In this document: in pieces, positions 25,996 through 35,359 of the stretch
How positions within the stretch are numbered: the stretch's first letter is position 1
Layout: every line of letters begins with the position of its first letter
Assembly (NCBI RefSeq): GCF_001550135.1
Contig: NZ_LRUE01000015.1
Span: 310,001 to 374,000 of the forward strand
Reading direction: 5' to 3'
Source: Pseudoalteromonas shioyasakiensis
GTDB lineage: Bacteria > Pseudomonadota > Gammaproteobacteria > Enterobacterales > Alteromonadaceae
DNA length: 64,000 bases
Notes under the pieces: model-generated
What the model saw: the letters and a program-made list of their open reading frames with translations, nothing else
What the model was told of the DNA's origin: nothing
Databases searched by the model: none
Program-made: the position numbers and the translations under genes

Positions 25996-26607
25996 TTAGC
26001 TGCCTATTCCTACTTTATGTTTAAGCATATAGCTAAGTAAAGCTTGGGCATCTGGGTGTTTATCTGATTTTAACCCTGTTACAACACCTTGTTGATCCGC
26101 CGCCGATTTATGCTGGCCTAACTTCTCTTTTGCCTGAATTGAATCAAGTTCGATTTTAATACCCACTATGCCACGAAGTAACTTGGCTTGATAATCAACT
26201 GGCAACAAACTGGTGTCGTTTAAAATACTTGGCTCGTATTGGCTAATTAGCTCATCTAGGCAGACTAAGGTGTTGTCATCATCGAGGTATTCTACTTTGC
26301 CCTGGGCATGCACCGCAGCGTAGTTCCAGGTCGATACAGCTGGCTTCTCACTATACCAAGTGGGTGAAATATAACTATGCGGCCCATTAAAAACCACTAA
26401 TACACGGGTACCTTGCAAGCTTTTGCCATGACGATTCGCTCGTGACACATGACCATATAAGGTACCAAACTCGCCCTCATCGGGTTTATACACTAATGGT
26501 AAATGAGTTGCCTCAAACTCACTATCAACCATCAATGCAAAGCTGTAGGTTTTGATGAACTGCGATACTCGCTCTGGTGTCATTTTCCATTTATTAGGGG
26601 TGTGCAT
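25996..26607 (-). CDS. PaiB-like FMN-binding protein
   Basis: A 203-residue protein of the PaiB/FMN-binding split-barrel family: FALMVDSEFEATHLPLVY at the start, YGHVSRANRH, VVFNGPHSYISPTWY and the C-terminal KLLRGIVGIKIEL. In Bacillus PaiB acts as a negative regulator of sporulation and protease genes. In proteobacteria the role is unclear, and heme or flavin binding is possible. It follows asd after an intervening terminator, so it probably has its own promoter. Confidence 0.88.
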   Translation of the reverse strand: MHTPNKWKMTPERVSQFIKTYSFALMVDSEFEATHLPLVYKPDEGEFGTLYGHVSRANRHGKSLQGTRVLVVFNGPHSYISPTWYSEKPAVSTWNYAAVHAQGKVEYLDDDNTLVCLDELISQYEPSILNDTSLLPVDYQAKLLRGIVGIKIELDSIQAKEKLGQHKSAADQQGVVTGLKSDKHPDAQALLSYMLKHKVGIGS

Positions 26608-26625
26608 TACTTTCCTTTAGTGCTA

Positions 26626-26653
26626 AAAAAGGCCAGCAAACTGCTAGCCTTAA
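26626..26653 (-). terminator. Terminator of asd
   Basis: A 10-bp stem (AAGGCCAGCA at 26629-26638 with TGCTAGCCTT at 26642-26651, one G-T pair) has a 3-nt loop. On the minus strand it is followed by a T-run. It lies 15 nt after the asd stop. Confidence 0.85.
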
Positions 26654-26668
26654 TATTGAGTTGTGTGA

Positions 26669-27787
26669 TTAATGTTGACCATCAACAATAATGCGTAACA
26701 TACGACGAAGTGGCTCAGCTGCACCCCATAACAGTTGGTCACCCACTGTAAATGCACTGATGTATTCTGGTCCCATCGCTAATTTACGAATACGACCTAC
26801 CGGAATAGACAGTGTGCCAGTTACTTTTACAGGCGTTAAATCAGTTGATGTAATGCCACGATCATTCGGGATCACTTTTACCCACTCATTGTGAGAAGCA
26901 AGAATTTCTTCAATTTTCTCAACGCTAATGTCTTTGCGCAGCTTAATTGTCATTGCTTGTGAGTGACAACGCATTGCGCCAATGCGAACACATAAGCCAT
27001 CAACAGGGACAGGTTGTTCGCTACTACCTAAAATTTTGTTCGCTTCAACTTGCGCTTTCCACTCTTCTTTACTTTGACCGCTTGGCATTGGTACATCAAT
27101 CCAAGGGATAAGGCTACCAGCTAGAGGAACACCAAACTGGTCTTGTGGTAAATCGCTTGAGGCAATTTTTTCGGTGACTAACTTATCAATCTCAAGAATC
27201 GCAGCATTTGGATCTGCAAGCTTGTCTGCCACTGTTTCGTGAATTGCACCCATTTGCGCAATTAACTCTTTCATGTTGCGTGCGCCTGCACCAGAAGCCG
27301 CTTGATATGTCATTGGGCTTACCCATTCAATCAAGTCTTGCTCAAATAAACCGCCTAGGGCTAATAGCATAAGTGATACGGTACAGTTTCCGCCCACATA
27401 GGTTTTAACACCTCGCTCTAAGCCTGCACTGATAACGTCTTTGTTTACTGGGTCTAGCACAATAATACTGTCGTCACTCATACGCAGTGCCGATGCCGCA
27501 TCAATCCAATAACCTTGCCAACCTGATTCACGTAATTGCGGGTAAACGGCTTTGGTATAGTCACCGCCTTGGCAAGTAACAACAATATCCATCTTCGCAA
27601 GCTCAGCGATATCATTGGCATCTAAAAGCGGTTTAGCAGGACCCGCAAGATCAGGACCTAATTGACCGGTTTGTGAGGTGGTGAAAAAAGTCGTGTCGAT
27701 ATTAGAAAAATCATTTTCTTGCTGCATACGTTCTAATAACACAGAGCCAACCATGCCCCGCCAACCGACTAATCCTACTTTTTTCAT
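26669..27787 (-). CDS. asd: Aspartate-semialdehyde dehydrogenase
   Basis: A 372-residue enzyme that reduces aspartyl phosphate to aspartate semialdehyde with NADPH, the branch point for lysine, diaminopimelate, threonine and methionine synthesis. Signatures are the NADP loop [15 protein letters not shown], the catalytic Cys in [11 protein letters not shown], and [16 protein letters not shown] with the acid-base His. It is of the E. coli-like type. ATG 27787 gives the family N-terminus [11 protein letters not shown]; an in-frame ATG at 27811 is possible. It stands as a single transcription unit. Confidence 0.96.
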   Translation of the reverse strand: MKKVGLVGWRGMVGSVLLERMQQENDFSNIDTTFFTTSQTGQLGPDLAGPAKPLLDANDIAELAKMDIVVTCQGGDYTKAVYPQLRESGWQGYWIDAASALRMSDDSIIVLDPVNKDVISAGLERGVKTYVGGNCTVSLMLLALGGLFEQDLIEWVSPMTYQAASGAGARNMKELIAQMGAIHETVADKLADPNAAILEIDKLVTEKIASSDLPQDQFGVPLAGSLIPWIDVPMPSGQSKEEWKAQVEANKILGSSEQPVPVDGLCVRIGAMRCHSQAMTIKLRKDISVEKIEEILASHNEWVKVIPNDRGITSTDLTPVKVTGTLSIPVGRIRKLAMGPEYISAFTVGDQLLWGAAEPLRRMLRIIVDGQH

Positions 27788-27930
27788 TGTTTGTTCCACT
27801 GTTTGATTCATTCAAATTACCTAAACTGTTAAAAATTAAAGTCCATTGCGTGAGAGTTTAATTTTTACAGAAGTAATCTAGCATTGCGGCCCAAGCAAAA
27901 CCAGCGCTAACCGAGTAACATCAAAAATTT

Positions 27931-28827
27931 TCATCTTAGCATCGGGCAAGCCTCTGGCAGCACTAAGTTAAGCGCACCAACATGCACTTCAAAACGCTGT
28001 TGTTTTGAGGTGATTGGCTCGCCATCTAAGTTTATTGGCATTTCTGTTTGTGTTTGCCATTCGAGCCATGGCACTTGAAAGCGTTTTACCCACTGTTGTG
28101 ATGAATTAGGATAATTGCTTAGCTCTTCGATAACCGCTGGTACATCTGAAATTGCAAATGATGTAAACGCCACTAAATCAACCAAGCCATCATTTATGTA
28201 CGCATGTGGCGCAAGTGACTGGCCACCGCCCGCTTGGCGGCCATTACATACGGCAGCGGCAATAATATCGCCCGAAGTACGTTCACCATCAGGCAGCGTT
28301 AACTCGCCACTGTAAGGGACAAAACTCAGCGCTTGTACAAGACCAGCCAAGGTATACGCCCCACCACCGAGTAAGTTTTTCAGTGCAGGCGGTGTGGTTG
28401 CGGTAATTTTTGCCCCAAAGCCAGCACTGGCTACGTTCACAAAATAACGCTTATCAACCTCTACGGTATCAATTGCATGCGGCTGACCATCTGCGGCAAG
28501 TTTCAGTGCTGGCAAGTACCCATGAGGAATATTAGCGGCTGTAGCAAAATCATTCGCTGTGCCCATAGGTAAAATAGCAAGCTCTAAACGTTGTGACTTT
28601 TCCAGTTTCATTAATGCATTAACGGCTTCATTAACGGTGCCATCACCACCAGCTACGACAACACGTTTTACACCCTCTGCCACGGCTTCATTAATAAAGC
28701 GCTCAATGTCACCGCCTTCATAAGTAACACGCACTGCAAGTGGCTGACTGGTTCGAAATTGACCGATAGCGTCACGAAGCTGCTCATCAGCCGCTTTTTT
28801 GCCATTTATAATTAACCGTAAGTCCAT
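27931..28827 (-). CDS. YegS-like lipid kinase
   Basis: A 298-residue diacylglycerol-kinase-fold protein. The nucleotide site VVAGGDGTVNEAVNALM (residues about 58-74) and PMGTANDFA (about 88-96) are intact, as is the C-terminal INLDGEP. The length matches E. coli YegS (299 aa), a metal-dependent lipid kinase that phosphorylates phosphatidylglycerol in vitro. ATG 28827 is chosen because AGGGA lies 6 nt upstream. It could act on diacylglycerol or another lipid. No partner gene is near. Confidence 0.92.
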   Translation of the reverse strand: MDLRLIINGKKAADEQLRDAIGQFRTSQPLAVRVTYEGGDIERFINEAVAEGVKRVVVAGGDGTVNEAVNALMKLEKSQRLELAILPMGTANDFATAANIPHGYLPALKLAADGQPHAIDTVEVDKRYFVNVASAGFGAKITATTPPALKNLLGGGAYTLAGLVQALSFVPYSGELTLPDGERTSGDIIAAAVCNGRQAGGGQSLAPHAYINDGLVDLVAFTSFAISDVPAVIEELSNYPNSSQQWVKRFQVPWLEWQTQTEMPINLDGEPITSKQQRFEVHVGALNLVLPEACPMLR

Positions 28828-28878
28828 TTTTAATCCCTGTTTTAACACTTAGAACTACCATAACACGCAATGGTTTAA

Positions 28879-29143
28879 TATACCCAAACTACCTCAAGAT
28901 GCGAGTTTCAGTTGGAATTAAAAGCGATTTAGGCAAGGCATTGATTGCAAGTAATAGTGGTTCTATTGTTAAAATCAATAACGCAGTATAAATCGCTTTT
29001 AAACCAACCCTTTGGGCGCTTCACAGGCACTTACTCTCATCGTTGTTACTTCTTAAAAGGGACTGCCATTCTTGCAAAGTAACGCCTTGATATTAAGCAC
29101 CTGTGAAACGCTGAATTCTGCATCTTGAGGTGGTTTGGGTATA
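28879..29143. mobile_element. 265-bp MITE-like element with 24-bp terminal inverted repeats
   Basis: The ends 28879-28902 and 29120-29143 are inverted repeats of 24 bp with one mismatch, starting TATACCCAAAC. Inside are further inverted repeats (AAAGCGATTTA near 28920 against TAAATCGCTTT near 28990, and CACAGGCA near 29024 against CACCTGTG near 29098). No coding sequence fits. A short, non-coding, palindromic element with clear ends is typical of a MITE mobilised by a transposase elsewhere. It sits between the lipid kinase start and a convergent terminator. Confidence 0.7.
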
Positions 29144-29148
29144 GAAAC

Positions 29149-29193
29149 AAAAAAGCCCTGCTAGTGCAGGGCTAAATCAACGTTAGGATTTAT
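29149..29193 (-). repeat. 45-bp direct repeat copy 1, containing a terminator
   Basis: The stem AGCCCTGC/GCAGGGCT forms a rho-independent terminator for the minus-strand gene ending at 29198 (T-run on the minus strand). The whole 45 bp recurs at 29610-29654 with one difference in the loop. Confidence 0.85.
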
Positions 29194-29197
29194 ACAA

Positions 29198-29521
29198 TTA
29201 AAAATCTAAAGATGTAGCTATTACTGTTAATTGATCATCAGCATCATTATCACCGCAATTTGCATTTGAATTAGTAATAACGCTTCCATCCATCTCAACA
29301 ACGGATAATTTTAAAATCTTATTAGCCAATGCTGCATTTGTAATTAAAATCAAATCACTTTCATCTTTAATATCATAAGTATTTGAAAATTGAGCTAGTG
29401 AAACCTTTACCTTACCATTTGAAAGCTTATACAGCTTATCTACATATCCTTCACATTGGGTTGCATTAACTGAGAATGAGCATAAAGCACTTAAAATCAC
29501 TACTGATAACATGTTCTTCAT
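29198..29521 (-). CDS. Small secreted hypothetical protein
   Basis: I do not recognise this 107-residue protein. It has a signal peptide (residues 1-20, ending VNAT), two Cys in the mature part (ATQCEGY and ANCGDN) that could pair, and mostly beta sequence. ATG 29521 is chosen because GGAG lies 6 nt upstream. The gene lies exactly between two 45-bp direct repeats carrying terminators, which suggests it was inserted or duplicated into the 3' region of the receptor operon. Confidence 0.65.
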   Translation of the reverse strand: MKNMLSVVILSALCSFSVNATQCEGYVDKLYKLSNGKVKVSLAQFSNTYDIKDESDLILITNAALANKILKLSVVEMDGSVITNSNANCGDNDADDQLTVIATSLDF

Positions 29522-29609
29522 AATTAACTCCATTGTTCCTTGTTAAATCAGCTATAAATACTCATATATTTCCATGACAGTTGTATATTATTTAAATTAC
29601 AAAAAAATT

Positions 29610-29654
29610 AAAAAAGCCCTGCTAATGCAGGGCTAAATCAACGTTAGGATTTAT
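29610..29654 (-). repeat. 45-bp direct repeat copy 2, terminator of the receptor gene
   Basis: This copy matches 29149-29193 at 44 of 45 positions, including the AGCCCTGC/GCAGGGCT stem and the 20 nt beyond it. It terminates the TonB-dependent receptor gene ending at 29681. Confidence 0.85.
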
Positions 29655-29680
29655 TATTGTATCCTTCCTTGGTCAGAGAT

Positions 29681-32314
29681 TTAAAACTGATATTTGTACT
29701 CAATTGAGAACTCAGTGCCTTTCTCTTTAGAACGAGTTAAGGTACCCGCTGACTCTATTTCAGATTTTGCGCCCAAGATATTCGTCACTTTGAACTTCAA
29801 GCTTGAGTTGAAATCAGGGAAATAGGTGTAGTTAAAGTCTAGAGAGTGGAAAGGTTGCTCCATCCAGTCTTCTTGACCTTCAATGCCAGGAATTATAATT
29901 CGCTCACCAAATACGTTATAGATTAGTGTTGAAGCATGTTGCCCACTAGGTGCGTCATAACCTAACTGCATATTCACAACATATTTTGAATGACCCGTCA
30001 TGCGACGTGTTGTATTTGTAACCGCTGCAGAAACCCCTGTTTGTTCAACAATCGCCTGACGGTCCATGTTGATTTCTGAGTCACTTAAAGTCACGTTACC
30101 TGTCATGAACACGTCTTGCCAGAATCCACCTAAGAAAGCGAAATCTTTCAGGTATTCAAATTCAACACCAGCAACATAACCATCTTCTGCATTAGCAATA
30201 CGTACCAATGGTGGACCATCTTGTGCAGGTGATTGAACAGACTCAATTGGATCAACCATGTCTTTATAGAACACACCAACAGAGAAGTTCTCGCCCGTAT
30301 CAAAATAGTTTTCCCAGCGGAAATCATAGTTTTTGATTTGCGTTGTACGTAAACCAGGCGTACCACCTACAGGGTATTCAGTAAGCGGATCGATGTAAGT
30401 TGCATCAGAAATCTCACGTAAATCTGGACGAACAACTGTTTCACCATAGCTTAATCGCCACTGCGTTTCGTCGTTTTGCACATAAGTTAAAGCAAGTGCG
30501 CTATAAACGTCATCTTCACGGAATGCGAGCTGATCTAACTCATCATAATCGATTGAAGATGCAAGGCCACCAGTAAATGGGTCAAGAGGAACAGATACTT
30601 GACGGAAATCTTCCCAACGTAAACCACCGGTAATACGCCATGTGTTATTGAAGAAGAAATCAGCTTCGAAGTAGTATGCATCCACTTTCTGCGCTGACTT
30701 ATAGTCATCGCCTGAAACCGTTGTGTCGTTTAAGATTGGCTGCGTTAGTGACGCGTTTGTAAGTACATCATCAGATAAAATGGTGTTTAACTCATTTCCG
30801 TTTAAGTCAACATCTGAGAATGCACGTGTATTGATATCAAAACGACGGTTAGTTGCTGAACGCTCTTTAGATATAAAGTCAGCACCTGATTTAAGCTCAA
30901 CATCCACGCCATCTAACATAATAGGCAACGTAAAGTTAAAACCGTAGTTCTCTACTTCATCATCCAAATCTTGGAAAGTGTAACGTGCAGCTGTTGTTGC
31001 ATTGGTTAATGCGCTTTCGTTTACTGTATCGTAAAACCCATCTTCGTTAGCATCAGTAACGATGAAACGAGTTTCCATGTTACCTGGTGCGTAACGGTTT
31101 GAGCGACCAATTGAATACTTCCAGTCAAAACCCGCGTAATTCAACCAATCAAAAGTATGCATACCTTTTAACTGATTAACGATCAGCTCACGCTCTTCAT
31201 AACGAACATCGTACGAGCGTACACGCTTGTTGTCTGAGGTATTGTTGTTTTGGTCAATACCTAAACGGTCTGAAATTTTATCTTCAGTATCACGTAAGAT
31301 TAATGCTGTGTAGTCAATTTTATGCGCTTTGTCATACTCAACACCAACAGTAACCATACCTGATGTTTTAACCGTGTGTTCTGTACTTAGTACTTGGTCA
31401 TAACCACGGATCATGGTTGTTGAGTTTTCACCAATCAAGAAGCCTTGACCTTGATACTCATCTGCAACAACATGCTTATTATCATAACTAAGCGACGATA
31501 AGAAACCATAGCGCCATTTATCTGATTCGAAGCTATTACCTAATGTGGCAGTGAACTTCGTATTCGGATCAACCTTTGCTGATTTTGGATCATATTCGCG
31601 ATTTAACGACAGTGCTAAAGCACGGCTTTGCTCAGGTGTTAAATCATCAAGCGATTGACCACTTTGGTATACATCAAGGATAGGACGTGGAATTTCGCGT
31701 GTGCCATCGTCAACACCGTACCAGTCATCCGAACCACCGCTGTATTCAAGACCATCATCAAAGTTATTGGTGTTGTAACCAAGCTGACCCGTCACATCAA
31801 ATACAAATTGATCTGGAATTGATTTCAAACGAATATCAACGTTACCACCACCAAAAGACGCTGGCATTGACGGTGAATACGATTTTTGTACTGATAAACT
31901 TTCGATAATACCTGATGGAAATAAATCCAGTGGTAATACCGAACGCGTTGGATCTGGGCTTGGTACAGCAGAGTTATTTAACTGTGTACTTGAATATCGC
32001 TCACCTAAACCACGAACATAAATAAACTTACCATCAACAAGTGTTAAACCTGTTACACGGCGTAGCGCTGCAGCAGCGTCACTATCACCACTGCGTGAAA
32101 TTTGCTCTGCACCCATAATATCAGCAACGAATGCTTGCTGTTTACGCTCTTCTAGAACAGCTGTTGCAGTGCCTTTTAAACGACTTGCACTAACAACAAC
32201 TTCTTCAAGAACAGCTTCTTCGTCTACTTCAGCTGCGTGTGCTGAGACACTCAAGCCGCATAAGATAGCTGCGCTTAGTGCTGTTAAGCTGAACTGTTTT
32301 GAATATTGTTTCAT
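29681..32314 (-). CDS. TonB-dependent receptor paired with a large lipoprotein
   Basis: An 877-residue outer-membrane receptor. The signal peptide (residues 1-27, ending SAHA) precedes a TonB-box-like LEEVVVSASR near residue 38. The plug (about 60-170) contains ALRRVTGLTLVDGKFIYVRGLGERYSS, here given in part, and SASFGGGNVDIRLK-like text. The barrel ends in YKYQF. It resembles receptors for larger or non-siderophore substrates rather than FepA types. It lies 78 bp after the lipoprotein gene in the same direction, with a strong hairpin between them. The TonB operon is just upstream, so the three probably form one transport system. Confidence 0.92.
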   Translation of the reverse strand: MKQYSKQFSLTALSAAILCGLSVSAHAAEVDEEAVLEEVVVSASRLKGTATAVLEERKQQAFVADIMGAEQISRSGDSDAAAALRRVTGLTLVDGKFIYVRGLGERYSSTQLNNSAVPSPDPTRSVLPLDLFPSGIIESLSVQKSYSPSMPASFGGGNVDIRLKSIPDQFVFDVTGQLGYNTNNFDDGLEYSGGSDDWYGVDDGTREIPRPILDVYQSGQSLDDLTPEQSRALALSLNREYDPKSAKVDPNTKFTATLGNSFESDKWRYGFLSSLSYDNKHVVADEYQGQGFLIGENSTTMIRGYDQVLSTEHTVKTSGMVTVGVEYDKAHKIDYTALILRDTEDKISDRLGIDQNNNTSDNKRVRSYDVRYEERELIVNQLKGMHTFDWLNYAGFDWKYSIGRSNRYAPGNMETRFIVTDANEDGFYDTVNESALTNATTAARYTFQDLDDEVENYGFNFTLPIMLDGVDVELKSGADFISKERSATNRRFDINTRAFSDVDLNGNELNTILSDDVLTNASLTQPILNDTTVSGDDYKSAQKVDAYYFEADFFFNNTWRITGGLRWEDFRQVSVPLDPFTGGLASSIDYDELDQLAFREDDVYSALALTYVQNDETQWRLSYGETVVRPDLREISDATYIDPLTEYPVGGTPGLRTTQIKNYDFRWENYFDTGENFSVGVFYKDMVDPIESVQSPAQDGPPLVRIANAEDGYVAGVEFEYLKDFAFLGGFWQDVFMTGNVTLSDSEINMDRQAIVEQTGVSAAVTNTTRRMTGHSKYVVNMQLGYDAPSGQHASTLIYNVFGERIIIPGIEGQEDWMEQPFHSLDFNYTYFPDFNSSLKFKVTNILGAKSEIESAGTLTRSKEKGTEFSIEYKYQF

Positions 32315-32354
32315 GTTTACCTCTATCTGAAATAAGTTACAGAAAGTTGTTTAA

Positions 32355-32381
32355 AGGTGCTAAACACGTTGTTTAGCACCT
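32355..32381 (-). promoter_or_regulatory. Intercistronic hairpin between lipoprotein and receptor genes
   Basis: An 11-bp perfect stem (AGGTGCTAAAC with GTTTAGCACCT) has a 5-nt loop and begins 12 nt past the lipoprotein stop. There is no clean T-run after it on the minus strand. It could be a partial terminator or an mRNA-stabilising hairpin that sets the ratio of lipoprotein to receptor. Confidence 0.6.
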
Positions 32382-32392
32382 CGCTTACTGTG

Positions 32393-35146
32393 TTATTCCA
32401 GACCTACCGTCCAACCTTCAGTCCAGTTGTTATCAGCAGATACTGCACCAATGTGCGTTGTTGTATCGAAGAAACCGTCGATTGCTTTAACGTCTGTCGC
32501 TGTTGTTGTATCGATAGTAAAGATACCATTTACAACTTGCGTTTGACCTGTAGCAACTAAGTTACCTAATGTGTTTGTCCACCAGTTCTCAACACTGAAA
32601 TCTACACCGCTTGGGTCTTTGAAGTTTTCAGAACATGCAATCACTGATGATTTAATCATTAAAGTACCATCTTGGGCATTGTTCACTGTTTCACTTTCAC
32701 CTGAAGCAGCACCTTCAATCTCAAGACATTCGCCCATACCTTCAGGGCCCGTTACGATTGCGTTATAGATTTGCGCTCCCGTACCTTCACGGAAGTACAT
32801 ACCTTCTGAGTCATCTTCACCATCAAAGGTATTACCGATAATTGTTAAGTTAGCAATTGTTGGGTTTGACTTAGGTGTTTTAGACGGTGTAGAACCATCG
32901 TTGTCTGCTTCAATACCACGGTTGGCGTCTGAGTTATCAGCTGCTTGCTTAACAAGAATGTGCTGCATTTTACCTTGGAAACCATTGTCCCAGTCGATGC
33001 TGTCATCTTGAATGCTTGTTAGTACTAAGTACTTCGCTTGTACGTTACCACCGAAGAACTCAACACCGTCATCCGCATTTTGGTGTACTTGTACATACTC
33101 AACAGTTGTACCAGAACCAACACCACCGAACGTGATACCGTTTAATTCGTTATCTGGTGCGATTTCGTAACCACCATTCATCACACGAACATAACGCAGC
33201 GTACCTGAGTTATCCGTTGTATCAGTACCACCGAACACGGCACCTGACTCAACACCTTCAACTTGAAGCGCACAATCGCCTTCTGCTGGACACTTGTTTG
33301 ATGGTGCGTTACCAAGAAGAACTAAACCGCCCCACTGACCAGCTGCTGTAGTACCACCCATAACATCTTGGCTTGAAGTGAATGAGATTGGCTCATCTTT
33401 AGTACCGTTAGCATTAATTTTTGAACCACGGCTAATTACTAAGTAATCATCGCCTGTACGACCATATACTGTTACACCTGGCTCAATTGTTAAAGTAGCT
33501 GAATCTGCATTATCATCACCTACAAATACTGCACCGCTTAATGCGTAGTAGTTACCCGCAGTAAGTGTTAAATCTGCGGTGATACGACCAGACACTTCAC
33601 ATGTTGTTGTGCTGCCATCAACTGGAGAAATTGACGTTGTACCTGATGGGCAACCTGCTACTGCTGGTGGTGCAGTTACTTCACCGCCACCGTAACCAAA
33701 TGCCCAACCTTCACGCCAATCATCTGAGTCATTTAATGCACCAACAAAGTCAACTGTATCAAAGAACGCATCAACAGTATTCGCTACATCTTGGCCCGCG
33801 CCTAGTAATGGAGAACCTGCAATTGGTTGACCGTTTGCACCAAGCATTGGCTTATCATTAATTACGTTGCCAGATTGAGCTGTAAACCATGTTTCAAGCT
33901 CAAGTAACGTGTTGCCGCTACCATCAACTGGGTTTTTGAAGTTTTCGCCATTAGTACACGACATAAACGTATTTTGCATTAAGATAGTGCCATCGTTAGC
34001 GTTGTTAACTGTTTCGCTAGCACCGTCTTCCGCACCTTCAATTTCTAAACACTCACCCATTTCGTCAGAGCCAGTGATCACAGAGTTGTAAAGGTGTAAA
34101 CCTGTACCTTCACGAAGGTAGATACCCTCTGCATCATCTTCACCGTCAAAGTTGTTTCCGATGATTGTTAAGTTAGAAATGATTGGTAATGATTTTGGTT
34201 CTTTAGACGGTGTGCTACCGTCGTTATCTGCTTCGATACCACGGTTTGCATCTGTTGAATCTGGATCTTGTTCAACATAAACGAATTGCATTTTACCTTG
34301 GTAACCATTGTCCCAGTCGATGCTATCATCGTCGATGCTTGTTAATACAACGTGTTTAAGGTTTACAGCACCACCGAAGAATTCAACACCATCATCTGAG
34401 TTGTTGTGAACTTGTAAGTATTCAACTGTTGTACCAGAACCTACAGCACCGAACGTAATACCATTTAGTTCATTATCTGGGGCAATTTCATAACCAGCGT
34501 TTTTAACAACAACATATTTTAATGTACCTGAATTATCTGTATTGTCTGTACCGCCAAATACAGCACCTGATTCAACACCTTCAACTTGAAGAGCACAATC
34601 GCCTTCAGCAGGGCACTTATTAGAAATACCATTACCAAGAAGCACCATACCGCCCCATTGGCCTGCAGATGTTTCTTCACCAACTACGTCTTGCTTAGAA
34701 GTAAAGATGATAGGGTCGTTTTTAGTACCTGTAGCTTCAATTTTAGAGTCACGGCTAACAACTAGGTAATCAGAACCGCTGTTACCGAATACTACCGCAC
34801 CTGCTTCAATCGTTAATGTTGCACTGTCTGCTTTATCGTTACCAACAAATACTGCACCATCAAGTGCCCAGAATGCGTCTGTTGATAATGTTGTATCTTC
34901 AGTGATTACGCCTGAAAGAACTTGTACTGTCACATCACGACCTAATGCAGCAGACACTTCATTCGAAAGACTTTGGCTGTATACACCCGGTAACTCTTCA
35001 GTTGTTGGTGGTGTAGTTGGGTTAGTAGGTGTAGTTGGTTGCTCAACTGTTTCTTCTACGTTGATGTTGATATCACCACCGCCACAACCTGCTAGTGAGA
35101 TTGCTGTAGCTACAAGACTAACCTTGAATAAGCCAGATAATTTCAT
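32393..35146 (-). CDS. Large internally duplicated surface lipoprotein (predicted beta-helix)
   Basis: A 917-residue lipoprotein. The lipobox SLAGC (Cys20) is followed by GGGD, then a Thr/Pro linker near residues 37-53. The rest is two tandem copies of about 400 residues (about 95-500 and 533-917). Both copies contain GAVFVGxDxADSATLTIE, DYLVVSR or DYLVISR, NKCPAEGDCALQVEGVESG, DDSIDWDNG, RGIEADNDGSTPSK and GECLEIEGA. The short beta repeats and Asn/Gly/Asp turns suggest a parallel beta-helix. Acidic clusters suggest Ca2+ binding. It is probably the surface partner of the receptor encoded downstream; substrate unknown. Confidence 0.85.
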   Translation of the reverse strand: MKLSGLFKVSLVATAISLAGCGGGDININVEETVEQPTTPTNPTTPPTTEELPGVYSQSLSNEVSAALGRDVTVQVLSGVITEDTTLSTDAFWALDGAVFVGNDKADSATLTIEAGAVVFGNSGSDYLVVSRDSKIEATGTKNDPIIFTSKQDVVGEETSAGQWGGMVLLGNGISNKCPAEGDCALQVEGVESGAVFGGTDNTDNSGTLKYVVVKNAGYEIAPDNELNGITFGAVGSGTTVEYLQVHNNSDDGVEFFGGAVNLKHVVLTSIDDDSIDWDNGYQGKMQFVYVEQDPDSTDANRGIEADNDGSTPSKEPKSLPIISNLTIIGNNFDGEDDAEGIYLREGTGLHLYNSVITGSDEMGECLEIEGAEDGASETVNNANDGTILMQNTFMSCTNGENFKNPVDGSGNTLLELETWFTAQSGNVINDKPMLGANGQPIAGSPLLGAGQDVANTVDAFFDTVDFVGALNDSDDWREGWAFGYGGGEVTAPPAVAGCPSGTTSISPVDGSTTTCEVSGRITADLTLTAGNYYALSGAVFVGDDNADSATLTIEPGVTVYGRTGDDYLVISRGSKINANGTKDEPISFTSSQDVMGGTTAAGQWGGLVLLGNAPSNKCPAEGDCALQVEGVESGAVFGGTDTTDNSGTLRYVRVMNGGYEIAPDNELNGITFGGVGSGTTVEYVQVHQNADDGVEFFGGNVQAKYLVLTSIQDDSIDWDNGFQGKMQHILVKQAADNSDANRGIEADNDGSTPSKTPKSNPTIANLTIIGNTFDGEDDSEGMYFREGTGAQIYNAIVTGPEGMGECLEIEGAASGESETVNNAQDGTLMIKSSVIACSENFKDPSGVDFSVENWWTNTLGNLVATGQTQVVNGIFTIDTTTATDVKAIDGFFDTTTHIGAVSADNNWTEGWTVGLE

Positions 35147-35191
35147 TGTTCACTCCGTTAAGATAGATATTTAATTATTGTGTTAGCGCAT

Positions 35192-35246
35192 AAACTCAAG
35201 TCACCAAAAAGCACTGAAACTTAATGCTTTTGGGTCACTTGAGTTT
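35192..35246 (-). promoter_or_regulatory. Long leader hairpin upstream of the lipoprotein gene
   Basis: Arms 35192-35213 and 35225-35246 pair over 22 bp with about three mismatches around a loop of 11 nt. It lies 46-100 nt before the lipoprotein start, so it is probably in the 5' untranslated leader. No T-run follows on the minus strand. A role in mRNA stability or regulation is inferred. Confidence 0.6.
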
Positions 35247-35274
35247 TAAACTGCGACTACCTTACGGGAGCTGT

Positions 35275-35314
35275 ATGACAAACTAGTTACACTTTAATAA
35301 ACATAAAATGACAA
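35275..35314 (-). promoter_or_regulatory. Pho-box-like phased repeats upstream of the lipoprotein-receptor operon
   Basis: On the minus strand TTGTCAT occurs twice (35314-35308 and 35281-35275), 33 bp apart. Weaker TGT-containing half sites lie between at about 11-bp steps (ATGTTTA and GTGTAAC). PhoB binds 7-bp CTGTCAT direct repeats with an 11-bp period, so this may be a double Pho box. The inner half sites are poor, so confidence is low. Confidence 0.35.
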
Positions 35315-35359
35315 TATTAATTATTTAAAAAAGAGTAAGTTAGTTTATTTTTAAAACGG

